In this document: piece after piece, positions 51,301 through 60,445 of the stretch | Numbering within the stretch: the stretch's first letter is position 1 | Layout of the letters: every line of letters begins with the position of its first letter | NCBI RefSeq assembly: GCF_902686445.1 | Contig: NC_062229.1 | Coordinates: forward strand, 3,063,003 to 3,127,002 | DNA length: 64,000 bases | Reading direction: 5' to 3' | Source of the DNA: Sciurus carolinensis | Lineage: Eukaryota > Chordata > Mammalia > Rodentia > Sciuridae | Program-made: the position numbers and the translations under genes | The notes under the pieces: generated by a model | What the model was told of the DNA's origin: nothing | Database searches by the model: none | The model's input: the letters and a program-made list of their open reading frames with translations, nothing else

Positions 51301-52075
51301 CCGGCAGAACCGAGGGCAGCAGCGTAAGGCCGAGGCAGGCGGGGCGCGAGGATGTCCAGGGACAAAGGGGCCAGGGCCACTTCTGAGATCCGCGCAGACA
51401 CTGAGACAGCGGGGCTCGGGGAGGGACGTCCAGGGAGAAGCCCAGGGGCCTGCGGGGTGACCCGGGCGAGCGCCATAGACCGGGCCCGGGGCTGCTGTCC
51501 TGTGCCACACGCCCTCCAACGGGCCCCGCAGCACAGCCTCTTCTGTCGGCCTCAGCGCCCCTGCCCGGGGCTTCCACTGTCCCGCAGCCACAGTCACGCT
51601 GTCACTGCCTGGTCACCTTGGGCCCTTAAGGGTGAGGCTGGCCCCGCCTAGGTCCCCAGTGTCCCAGGCAGCAGCCCAGACCGTCGCAGGAGCTCGTGCC
51701 CGGCACCTGGCACCTGCCTGGCACTGCCAGTCCCTCGGTTCCTCTCCTTGCCCCACGCGGCTTCCCCAGGGGCAGCTCCACGGGAACCACCGGCGCCCGT
51801 GGACCTTCAACCACAGAAGCCCCAGGAGAGATCCAGGACCGGGAAGGCTGGAGCTGGCCTTTCCAGCGCACTGCGCCGGCCCGCCGCGCCCAGCACAGCC
51901 TGAGCCGATGTCACCTCGCAGTCGCAGGTTCACTGATACTAACTCGAGTGCCCCAGGGTGAGAAGCACGTATCCACTAGCCGGCGTGAGTTGGGCATCGA
52001 CTCTGCGCCAGCCACTCTTCAGGTAGCGTGGACCAGGTGGTGATCAGGACAGAAACTAAGTGAAAACAAAGAAGA
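51301..52075. other. Intergenic, no gene recognised
   Basis: GC-rich, then mixed. TCGACTCTGCGCCAGCCACTCTTCAGG near 51998 may be an inverted MIR tail. Confidence 0.45.
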
Positions 52076-52077
52076 AA

Positions 52078-52370
52078 AATTCAGCCATGCCTGTGATCCC
52101 TGCGACTGGGAGGCTGAGGAAAGAGGATTCCAGTCCAAGGCCAACCTCGGCAACTTGGCAAAATAAAAAACTAAAAAGGGGGCTGGGGAAATAGCTCAGG
52201 TGGTAAAGTGCTTGCCTTGCAAGCAGAGAGTCCTGTGTTCGAACCCCAGCACCAAAAAAAAAAAACAAAAAACAAAACAAACAAACAAACAAAAAAACTA
52301 AAAAGGACTCAGCTCAGTGGTGGAGCAGCCCTGGGTTCAATCCCCAGTACCACAAAAATAAATAATAAAT
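52078..52370 (+). mobile_element. Older B1-dID SINE split by a younger ID
   Basis: Left part 52078-52179 (CCATGCCTGTGATCCCTGCGACTGGGAGGCTGAGG...CAACTTGGCAAAATAAAAAAC). Right part 52307-52370 (ACTCAGCTCAGTGGTGGAGCAG...GGTTCAATCCCCAGTACC, A-rich tail). The two halves join across the inserted ID and one copy of its 15-bp target-site duplication. Confidence 0.9.
52180..52291 (+). mobile_element. ID SINE, nested, with target-site duplications
   Basis: tRNA-derived: box A TAGCTCAGGTGG (52192-52203), box B GTTCGAACCC (52237-52246), A-rich tail to 52291. Flanked by AAAAAACTAAAAAGG at 52165-52179 and 52292-52306, a perfect 15-bp target-site duplication. Little diverged, so recent. Confidence 0.95.
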
Positions 52371-52399
52371 TGTTTATAAAAATTTCAACATTGATCAAT

Positions 52400-52740
52400 T
52401 TGGCGCCAAAATAAATAGGGTGATGGGTTAAGAAACTGAGGGGTGTGACTTAAGTTGGGGCAATCAGGGAGGGCCTCCAGGAGGAGGTGAAAATCGAACT
52501 CAGAGTTGGGAGAGAGCTTGGCATGCGGACACCTGGAGAAAGGGCATTTAGGGCAGAGAGCACAGCCGTGCAAAGGTCCTGGGGCAGGAGGAGCCTGGCA
52601 TGTTGAAGGCACAGCCAGGAGGCCATGTGGCTGGAGCAGAGGGAGGAGGGAGGCAGGGAGGGAGGACATGTGAGGCACTGAGGGCTGAGGGGGCCTGGGG
52701 TTTGGACCCTGAGGGAGGGGAGCCCTGGAGGGTCTTCTGA
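52400..52740 (-). mobile_element. L2 LINE, long inverted fragment
   Basis: GGGAGGGCCTCCAGGAGGAGGTGAAAATCGAACTCAGAG near 52468, CAGCCGTGCAAAGGTCCTGGGGCAGGAGGAGCCTGGCATGTTG near 52563 and CATGTGGCTGGAGCAGAGGGAGGAGG near 52623 are in inverted L2 order. The best inverted copy here. Confidence 0.9.
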
Positions 52741-53510
52741 CCCCCACACCCTCATGTGAAGACAGCCTCCATGCAGACCCCTGGGCCCTCTGGGGAGAGG
52801 AGGTGACCCCCGTGTGGCCCTGGCCAGGCCCTGCAGCCCCTCTTGACCGAGCCCCCTCCTGGCCCCCCTCACCCTCCTGGGACCCCAGGGTGGCTGCCAC
52901 AGGGGTCCTGGCCCCCGCCCTGCCCACAGAGACCCTCCTACCCGGCCATCCACCACCTCCTCCCGCCAGGCTGGGTGGGGGTCCAGAGAGAAGCCGAAGC
53001 CCCCGGTTCCCGCCTGCGTGTTGCCACCCCGTCCTCGGAGGGGCTCGGGCAGGGTCTGAAGCTGCGACCCCCGGAGGGCACCCTGCCGCCCGCCGCTCCC
53101 ACCTCCCCCTCGCCCACCCCTGTGCTGACGCCCGGCTCCGGCCCTGCTTGGCCTCTCACCCCAAGGAAACCCTGGCCCAGACTGCACTAAACGGAGGGGC
53201 TTCCCCGCTAGAGCCCCCACCCCCGGTGGCAGCCTGAGCCTGGGCTGGGACCCCTCCCCACCGGTGCCTCGGTTTCCATCTGCGGGGAGTGCCAGCCCAG
53301 TGCCACCTCTGAGTCCCAAAGCCAGGCCTGATGTCCCGCTCCAGGGACAGATCCAAGGGGGCAGGGGTCTTGCCCCATCCCTCCCCCCAACCCCCAGACC
53401 CAGAGCTGGAGGTTCCCGGGTGGGGCAGTGTGCTGAGCAGGCTGATCTGGTGGTGGAGGGTGGCCAGATGCTCCGGTTCGGAGGCCCCGCCGGGAGCTCC
53501 ATCTCCTGCC
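52741..53510. other. Intergenic, no gene recognised
   Basis: GC-rich, no gene or repeat recognised. A minus-strand open frame of about 350 codons runs from here into the L2 copy and is not credible as a protein. Confidence 0.5.
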
Positions 53511-53514
53511 CAGC

Positions 53515-53620
53515 GGGGGCCGCATTAGCCGCTCAGAACCCATTTGGGGAAATTAGACCAGAGGCCTCTGCGACAATCAAGGGTCATTCTCGTCTGCGAT
53601 TCCCAGGCTCTCCCGCGGAG
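53515..53620. other. AT-rich island, possible conserved non-coding element
   Basis: GCATTAGCCGCTCAG near 53522, GGGGAAATTAGACC near 53547 and GACAATCAAGGGTCATTCTCG near 53571 lie between GC-rich flanks. No repeat recognised. Confidence 0.35.
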
Positions 53621-54185
53621 ATGACAGCCCAGCAGCAGGTCTGGGGGGACGCAAGAGGATTGGGGGATCCCCGCCGGCCGGCTCAGGCCCAGGGCCCTCT
53701 CCAAGTCGGCCAGGGAAAGAAAGACGCGATCTCAGGACTTCAGAGGAAAGGTTTCTCTGCTCCAGCACCTTCCATGGCTCCCAATTGGGAAGGGATCCAA
53801 ATGGCTTCGCCTGAAGCACAGCACAGGAGGAAGCAGCTCACTGTCTTTCTTCCCAGAGAGCTTGTGGGCTCTCCAAATGTCCCCCAGTGCTGGCAAGACG
53901 GGACCAGGTTTGCATCTAATTCAGAAGTGTGTCAACATCAGGAACGGCTTGATCCAGCATGTTCAACAGATCATCAAGAACCGAGGTCCATTCTGTCTTC
54001 TGAGATCTAAACTCTTCAGGTTGCTCTACCTCTGGGTTTTCCTGCACACGGGGACCTCCATGGGACTGGCTGTCCCAGACCCCCTCCCCCACCTCCTCAG
54101 CCGTATGCTGTGCCCACAGGCTGCACAGCATAAGGCTCTGGAAAGAGGGATCAGGAAGTGGCCTGCTACCCAAGCCCTACCCAAG
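53621..54185. other. Intergenic, possibly an unidentified old repeat
   Basis: Balanced composition with TCAAGAACCGAGGTCCATTCTGTC near 53973. It may be an old interspersed repeat I cannot name. Confidence 0.35.
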
Positions 54186-54189
54186 CCAG

Positions 54190-54265
54190 GACGGCTCTGT
54201 CCCTCTGAGCCTCAGTTTCTGCACCTGGAAAATTAGGAGCATTGAAAGCCAGGGTCCTTAGAATC
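54190..54265 (+). mobile_element. MIR SINE fragment
   Basis: CCCTCTGAGCCTCAGTTTCTGCACCTGGAAAATTAGGAGC is the MIR core. Confidence 0.85.
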
Positions 54266-54424
54266 CCTATTTTCTGTGTCGGTGAGCCTGGGGCCCCAGG
54301 GGGTGTGGGGATCACCCTCCTGATGGCATTTTAGCCAAGAGTCGACACTAAGTGGCACTTGCTGTCGGCAGTGTGGGGTCCTTTGGGCCGTTCCAGCCTC
54401 CAGTGCTGACCTCCCTGTGGATTG

Positions 54425-54560
54425 GAGGGGGCGCCGTCTCACAGAGGAGGGAGGAGGCCCAGAGGGGTGCATTCTTGCCGCAGGTCACTCGACTGGCTGG
54501 TGGGAAAGCCAGGACTTGACCTCTTGGTACCCACGCTCCAGCACCTCTAGGCCACCCGGC
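54425..54560 (-). mobile_element. MIR SINE fragment
   Basis: CGTCTCACAGAGGAGGGAGGAGGCCCAGAGGGG, CGCAGGTCACTCGACTGGCTGG and CCAGGACTTGACCTC are the inverted MIR core and box-B side. Confidence 0.85.
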
Positions 54561-54580
54561 CAGACTTCTGGGCCTGGCTC

Positions 54581-54692
54581 TTTTTTTCTTTCTTTCTTTC
54601 TTTTTTTTTTTTTTTGTGGTGCCGGGGATTTGAACCCAGGGCCTTGTGCTTACAAGGCAAGCACTCTACCAGCTGAGCTATCTCCCCAGCCC
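54581..54692 (-). mobile_element. ID SINE, first of an adjacent pair
   Basis: T-rich tail 54581-54615, body 54616-54692 ending TATCTCCCCAGCCC. Same orientation as its neighbour and about 93% identical by eye. Young tRNA-derived SINE. Confidence 0.95.
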
Positions 54693-54701
54693 ATCTTTGT
54701 G

Positions 54702-54804
54702 TTTTTTTTTTTTTTTTTTTTTTTTTTTGGGTGCTGGGGATCGAACCCAGGGCCTCGTGCTTACAAGGCAAGCACTCTACCGACTGAGCTATCTCCCCAG
54801 CCCC
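54702..54804 (-). mobile_element. ID SINE, second of an adjacent pair
   Basis: T run 54702-54728, body 54729-54804. Only 9 bases separate it from the first copy, so two insertions hit almost the same site. Confidence 0.95.
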
Positions 54805-54819
54805 TTCTTTTGTTTTAAG

Positions 54820-55015
54820 AGGAAAAGTTTATTTGGCCTCGAGATTTCAGAAGTCTGGTGCATGATCGGCCGAGTCGGTAGCTCTGGGTCCAGGGTGTGC
54901 AGGAGAGCCTCAGAAGGGCGGCCAGGGACCAGAGACGCTCCAGGTCTTCAGCTGTGCAGTCAGAAGGGGCCGTGGAAGGAGGTCTCTCTCCGGTGCATGT
55001 CTGCAGGTTTCTAAT
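54820..55015. mobile_element. Interspersed repeat, family not identified
   Basis: AAGTTTATTTGGCCTCGAGATTTCAGAAGTCTGGTGCATGATCGGCC resembles a rodent interspersed-repeat end I cannot name with certainty. Confidence 0.4.
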
Positions 55016-55019
55016 GACG

Positions 55020-55155
55020 TCAGAGGACCGGACTCGGCTCAGAGGTGGAGGCTTGCCTGGCCTGCGTGAGGCACAGGGCTTGATCCTCAGAGCCACATGA
55101 ACATAAAGGTCTAGAATCCAGGTCCACTGCAACCGAGTAAAAAGAAGAAATGAAG
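55020..55155 (+). mobile_element. ID-family SINE with long tail
   Basis: ACTCGGCTCAGAGGTGGAGGCTTGCCTGGCCTGCGTGAGGCACAGGGCTTGATCCTCAGAGCCACATGAACATAAAGG. The tail (ATAAAGGTCTAGAATCCAGGTCC) is of a kind seen in sciurid ID copies. Confidence 0.85.
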
Positions 55156-55209
55156 CCAGGGACTCAGTGTCCTACTGGGAATGCCCTCTCCTCTTGCCAT
55201 TGCTCACAA

Positions 55210-55295
55210 ATGCACTTCCTTCTCTTACAGATGTGGACACTCAGAGGGGATGGGAGTCTCCTGTGGCCTCACAACTGGGCAGTGCCACGGTGTTT
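55210..55295 (-). mobile_element. MIR SINE fragment
   Basis: CTCTTACAGATGTGGACACTCAGAGGGGATGGGAG looks like an inverted MIR core. Diverged. Confidence 0.6.
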
Positions 55296-55299
55296 TGTC

Positions 55300-56340
55300 G
55301 CAGTCAGAGCAGGGCTTGTTGTGCTGCTGTAACAAACATCCCCTCGGAACTGGCCTTCCCAATGGTCTGAGTGAGCCTGATCCCCGGGCATTCACGACTG
55401 TGTGGTACTTAATGACCATGTGGCCAACAGAATGTGGTGCAGTGACAGAGTGGCTTCCAAGGCTGGACCCTAAAAGGTCCTCCAACTGCCTCCTTGCCCT
55501 CGCTTGGGTCCATGCCTCTGGGGCAAGCTGGCCACCACACTAGACTTGAGCAGGGCTATGGAAAGGTCGACAGGAGCTGAGGCCTTCCCACAGCCAAGTG
55601 GGTGACCTGGGCAGTGGCCCTCCAGTCCTCTTTGGCTTCCAGACCAGAGGCCCAGTGGAACTCTTGCCTGCAACCTTGTGTAAGATTCTGCACCCAGACG
55701 TGCCCAGCTCAGCAACTACCGAATTCCTCACCCACGAGTCCTGCGGGGTGATAAATTACGAAGTTTTGAGTTATCTATCCAACCATAGGAACTGGAAAAA
55801 ACCCAAATCCTAGCGACTTGATAACAACTAATGTCTGTTTGGTGCCCACTATATTCCAGGACACACTGGCACGGGGCCTCTGTGCCTACCTGGCATCCAG
55901 GCACATGGAGGAATACCGGTGTCTCTGGGGCAGGCGAAGGTCACGAACAGCTGCACACCACTTGGGAGTGAAGTTCACCAACAATGCTCACATTTTATGA
56001 CCCAAACGAGTCAGGAAATCACATCTCCATCCAAAAGGCAGGTATGTTGGTTTGCTAGGTCCTCCTAAGTACTAGGCACTTTCAACCATGTGGCCCCAAC
56101 AAAAATAAATGGATTGTCTCACATTCTGGAGGCCAGATGCCCAAGATCAAGGTGTGGACAGGACCATACACACAGCCCCGGGGGGGGATGGGGTGCAGGG
56201 GGATCTGCCCTGCTCTTCTGGTTTCTTTGAGGTCCTCAGTTTATGGCAGCAAAACCCCATCTCCATGTGAACCCCACCATTCACGCCTCCCCAAGTTCCA
56301 CTGAGTCTCCCCGAATCCTCCCAAGATTCAGAAAATAAAA
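55300..56340. mobile_element. Old interspersed-repeat fragments
   Basis: TTGTTGTGCTGCTGTAACAAACATCCCC near 55317 and GGATTGTCTCACATTCTGGAGGCCAGATGCCCAAGATCAAGGTGTGG near 56111 belong to a familiar old mammalian repeat whose family name I cannot give with confidence. The two are in the same direction. A complementary piece lies at 62140-62340. Confidence 0.5.
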
Positions 56341-57330
56341 TCCAATCATTCCCTGTCTAGGGAACTCCAGGTCCTGCGCTCCCCACTGCGCCTGCGTTCC
56401 GTGTCTGCTAGAGCTGAGATGCCGCGCCGCCTCTCACCAGCAGAGGCCGCTGCTCCGCCCTCGCCCGGACGCCAGGGGCGACTCGGAACCCCTGCGCGCC
56501 GAGCGGGCCCGCAGTTGGGGTGGAGCTGAGCCAGCTGCAGGCCACCCCGGCCCTGCTCCGGAGCTGGAGGGCTGCGGGATCCTGAGGGGCCGGGGTGGGC
56601 GCCACCCGTGCCCTTCGCCTGTCTGTTCCCCACCAGCCTGACCCCTAGGTGGTCCAGGAACCCTGTCTGCTCCCCACTCCTCCCTTGCCTACGGGGGTCT
56701 GAAGCCCTTCGTTGCTCCCCAGAACCAGCGCGGTCCCCGACCCGGTTCCAGCAGCCTCTCCGCCCGCATCAACCACCGCGAGCCCCTTGAAGAGGGAGGA
56801 GGCCATGAGCGGGGGGCACTGGGCAGAGCCCCCACCTGGTGCGTCTACACCCCTACTTGCTCGCGCGTCCCAGCAGGTTGGGGTGCAGCCGGGACATGCC
56901 GCCCCTCCCGCCCCGGGGGCCAGAGCCTGGTCCCTGCCGTGTAGGTGATGTGCCCACTCTGCCTGCGCGCCCCAGGGTCGGTTTCGCGCCGGGCCAGGGG
57001 AGGCCCAGGACGGTGTCCCGGGCTGGTTCGGGGGACTCTCGGGCAGGATGTCTCGCCCACTACCACGGCTTGGGTCTGGAGCGTCCCCCACCGTGCTTTT
57101 GGGAGGCAGAGGGAACTCAAGTGGGGCCTGGGGCATCCGAGGCCGCGGAGCCCAGCTGCTCCCTCTGCGCCCCTCTGCTCTTATGTGAGGCCCTGCCTCA
57201 CCGCCTGCAGCAGTGGGGCGGCCCAGGGACTGAAGCCTCAGGCTGCAGCCAAAAGGAACCTTTCCTCTTCACAAGCCGCTTCTCCAGACATTTTGTTACA
57301 ATGGTGAAGAGCTGGCTCACACACCATCTT
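56341..57330. other. Intergenic, CpG-rich at its left, no gene recognised
   Basis: CpG-rich at 56380-56560 (CTGCGCGCCGAGCGGGCCCGC near 56494). Open frames without recognisable domains. Confidence 0.5.
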
Positions 57331-57334
57331 TTAT

Positions 57335-57465
57335 TTCATTTTCTTTTATTTAAGATGGGGTCTTGCTGTGCTGCCCAGGCTGGCCTCAGTCTCCTGGGCT
57401 CAAACCATCCTCCTGCCTCAGCCTCCGAGCTTGGGCACTGCGGCTGAGCCCCACCAGCCCAGCAC
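57335..57465 (-). mobile_element. B1 SINE
   Basis: TTTTATTTAAGATGGGGTCTTGCTGTGCTGCCCAGGCTGGCCTCAGTCTCCTGGGC, CATCCTCCTGCCTCAGCCTCC, CCCAGCACC. A complete inverted B1-like monomer. Confidence 0.9.
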
Positions 57466-57509
57466 CACGACCTCGTTACTTACGACCATAACCACATCCG
57501 ATAACCTTT

Positions 57510-57705
57510 CTTTTTCCTTTTTGCAGCACTGGGGACTGAACCCGGGGTGGCTCTACCTCTGGGGGTGGCTCTACACCCCCAGCCCGTTTTATTTTTTATT
57601 TTGAGACCAGGCCTTGCTAAGTTGTCCAGGCTGGACTTGAACTTGCCATCCTCCTGCCTCAGCCTCTGAGTTGCTGGGATGACAGGTGTGGCCACTGTGC
57701 CTGGG
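57510..57705 (-). mobile_element. B1-dID SINE with internal duplication
   Basis: ID half (GCAGCACTGGGGACTGAACCCGGGGTGGCTCTACC...CCCCCAGCCCG) then B1 half (TTTATTTTGAGACCAGGCCTTGCTAAGTTGTCCAGGCTGG...GGCCACTGTGCCTGG). The ID half has a local duplication of GGGTGGCTCTAC (57544 and 57562). Confidence 0.9.
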
Positions 57706-58555
57706 TTGCCCCACGGGCTTGGGCCACGATGTCACCTCCTCGGAGAAGCCCTGGATGTGGGCCGAGTGGTTTTGGCTTCCCCCGACTCTGCGAGAAACGC
57801 ATGCACTGAAGTCCTAACCCCGTGCGATGGATCAGAATGGGGCTTGGGAGCCCCGGGGTTGGACGGGGTTGGGAGGGTGTCCCGCTGCCCTGGAGGCAGC
57901 CAGGAAGGTCTGCCGGCCAGGAATGGAACCTGCGACCGCCTGATCTTGGGCCCCAGGACTTGAGGAAGCCGGCGGCGCGGCCGAGCGGAGCCGCCAGCCT
58001 GGCAGTCCTGGGCCGCCCCGGCTCTGCCTCTGCTTCCCGTCCTCCCCAACACGGGCCAGCTCGAGGCCACCTCTGCCGCCGGCTGGAAGGGGAAGCCGTG
58101 GGTGGCCAGCCCCAGGCCCCGGATGCCACACAGGCACGGCGGGTGCGGCCAGGTGGGCCGGGAACTCGGCCGGGTCCGCGCTCAGAGCCTGAACTTGGAG
58201 TAACCAGGACGCAGGTCCAAAGGACAGGGAAGAGATCCGGGCGCTCCGAGCCACCTCCCCGTCCCCGCTGCAGCAGGTCCCTGGTGCTGTGCCCGCAGGC
58301 GCCAGGCTGTTCTCCGGGCATTGCCAGGTGCTGAGCCTGCCCCAGTCCAGGCCAGTGGCTCCCCGGCAGGACCCCGCATGCGGCCCCACGGGGCCCCACG
58401 GGGCCAGGCACTGGGTGCAGAATCACCTGCGCAGCCCTGAAGAAATGGCGCCTTGCCCCACACGCCCGTCTCTTCGTCTCTTCCCTCGGCGCCCGGGGGC
58501 GGGGACCAGCCGAGCCACCGTCCCGCTGGCTGATGGGCCCTGCGGGGGCCACGTG
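57706..58555. other. Intergenic GC-rich block, no gene recognised
   Basis: GC-rich with CpG; the long minus-strand open frame (57659-58648) has no recognisable domain. Confidence 0.5.
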
Positions 58556-58559
58556 GGGG

Positions 58560-58900
58560 CCCGGCCAACCCACAGCAATTGGATTAAGTGGGAGAAGCTT
58601 CCGAGACGATCCGTCAGGCCGCCTGAAGGACAGTGTATTGATTTCCACGATGCAAAAAAATTAAATGATCCCTCCTTGTAATTTCAGACGCTGCCCCAGC
58701 AATTCCGTAATGCGAGGAGCCGGCCGGTGGCCAGGAGCTGCGGCCAGCGCAGCCTCGCCAGGGGCGGAGGACCAGGGATGCGGGCGCCGCCTGTCCCCGG
58801 GATTGACGAGCAGAGAGCGACTGGCGCGGCTTCCATTTATTAAAGACATGACGATTATGAAACCAGCTGATTTACAGTCAACTCACCTGCGTCCTGGTTC
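58560..58900. promoter_or_regulatory. AT-rich island with homeodomain words, possible enhancer
   Basis: CAATTGGATTAAG near 58576 (OTX-like GGATTA), GTATTGATTTCC near 58635, AAAAAAATTAAATGATCC near 58654, CAATTCCGTAATG near 58701 and CATTTATTAAAGACATGACG near 58834. No repeat family recognised. Confidence 0.4.
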
Positions 58901-59285
58901 ATTTCCGGGGTGAAATCTGGGGAGGAGCTTGACACCTTCAGGGTGGCCAGGGGGACGCACGGGCCGCAGAGGCTGCGGCTGGCTGGGGGCTTCTTGCCCT
59001 TGAGGCTCCGGCTTCTGGCCAGCGGTGCAGAGAGGGTGAGCCCCGTGGACGCCACCATTCCCACAGAGGGACGTGCCCATGTCGCTCACGAATCCCCCTG
59101 GGCTCTGCAGACCTGGCCGTTGTGGCCACAGGGACTGTGACAGCCAGGCACCGTGCTCACAGAGGAGCCTGCCCCTCAGTGTCCGGAACCTTCTGTCCCA
59201 GAGCTGGGGCCACGCTGGGCCAGGAAGCTGTAGCTGCCCAGTCAGATCCGAGCTTCAGGGAAGACGCTGGCGGTCACAGAAAGTA
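58901..59285. other. Intergenic, no gene recognised
   Basis: GC-rich; nothing assignable. Confidence 0.4.
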
Positions 59286-59289
59286 CATC

Positions 59290-59370
59290 CCGCCAACGTC
59301 TTCCCAGCGACTCGGGAGGCTGAGCCGGGGCGCCTGTCTCAAGTTCTTCTCTTCCCTTTGAAGAGGCTTG
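59290..59370 (+). mobile_element. B1 SINE fragment
   Basis: CATCCCGCCAACGTCTTCCCAGCGACTCGGGAGGCTGAGCCGGGGCG then CTGTCTCAAG, an internally deleted B1. Confidence 0.75.
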
Positions 59371-59550
59371 GCTGGAGCTCAGGGGCGGAGGCCAGGGGCC
59401 ATCCCTAGCCTGACACGAACACGCGCAGCAGCAAGTCACCAAGGTCCTGGGTCAAGAGGCGCCTCCTCCCACGGCCTCCACGGGCTGCCCCAGTGCTCTC
59501 CTCTGCCCGCCTGGCCGACTCTGGCCACCTCTGGTGCTACCTGTTTGTCC
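59371..59550. other. Intergenic, no gene recognised
   Basis: Short unassigned stretch. Confidence 0.4.
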
Positions 59551-59554
59551 ATCA

Positions 59555-59690
59555 TCTGCTGCCATCTGCCAAATGTCAGCTCCCAAAAGCAGGAATCTGT
59601 CCATTCGATTCCTGTGTTCCGGTGCCTGTACAGAGCCCGGCATGCAGAAGGTGCTCAATAAATGCTCACTAAATAAATGGGTGGTTGACT
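59555..59690 (+). mobile_element. L2 LINE 3' tail
   Basis: CAGCTCCCAAAAGCAGGAATCTGTCC then GCCCGGCATGCAGAAGGTGCTCAATAAATGCTCACTAAATAAATGG. A well-preserved L2 terminus. Confidence 0.85.
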
Positions 59691-59799
59691 CAGCTCCTTA
59701 AGAAGCTGGTCCTGTGTCTTCCTAGTGTGTCTCCCACATTTGCTCCTCATGGTCCAAAGGGGTTGCCAAGGCAACGACCATCCCATCTCTCCTCGCAGC

Positions 59800-59985
59800 G
59801 GCTGTGCTGGGTGGAGCCCAGGGCCTCCCGCGTAGGCGAGCCTCGCCACTGAGCCCGTCCCCAGGCCGGCTTCACATTGTATTTTGAGCCAGACCTGCTA
59901 AACCGCCCTGGTTGGCGTCGCATTGTGACCCTCCTGCCGCAGCCTCCCAAGGACCGGGGTGCGCCACCGCGCCAGGCCAGCGGCT
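59800..59985 (-). mobile_element. B1-dID fused SINE
   Basis: ID half GCTGTGCTGGGTGGAGCCCAGGGCCTCCCGCGTAGGCGAGCC, then B1 half GCTAAACCGCCCTGGTTGGCGTCGCATTGTGACCCTCCTGCCGCAGCCTCCC. CpG-rich, diverged. Confidence 0.85.
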
Positions 59986-60054
59986 CCCTTCCCGCCGGCG
60001 ACCAGCGGCCTTCACTCCAGGGACAGCCTCGAGTCCCCTTGCTGTCCCGGAGGG

Positions 60055-60445
60055 CTAGGTTAGTTAGGGTTGGGGTTGGAGTTGGGTTGGTTAAGTTTAG
60101 GGTTTAGATTAAGGTCAAGGTTCGGGGTATGTTGGAGTCAGGCTTAGGGTTTCCTAGGTCAGTGTAGGGGTGGGGGTAGGTCTCCGTCCCCCATCCTAGG
60201 TGTGGCCTAGGGTTAGGGTGAGGGTTAGGGTTGGGGTTAGGGTTGGAGTTAGGGTTAGGGTTAGGGTTGGGGTTAGGTTTAGGTTTAGGGTTAGGGTTGG
60301 AGTTAGGGTTAGGGTTAGGATCAGGGTTAGGGTTAGGTTTGGGGTTAGGTTTAGGGTTGGGGTTAGGGTTATGGTTCGGGTTGAGGTTAGGGTTATGGTC
60401 AAGGTTAGCCTGGGAACTCCCATCCTAGGTGTGGCCTGGGGTTAG
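60055..60445. repeat. Degenerate interstitial telomere-like repeat
   Basis: About 390 bases dominated by GGTTAG-type words (GGTTAGGG, GGTTGGGG, GGTTTAGG), densest at 60208-60410. Flanked by an 18-bp direct repeat, CCATCCTAGGTGTGGCCT, at 60191-60208 and 60420-60437. All six frames are long and repetitive, for example GLGLGL, RVRVRV or TLTLTL, and are not coding. Confidence 0.85.

Noticed and set aside
52450..53502. Minus-strand 350-codon open frame
   Set aside because: Its C-terminal part is translated L2 sequence; the rest is low-information.
60196..60445. LGLGLG/RVRVRV/TLTLTL low-complexity proteins
   Set aside because: Translations of the degenerate GGTTAG repeat; not genes.
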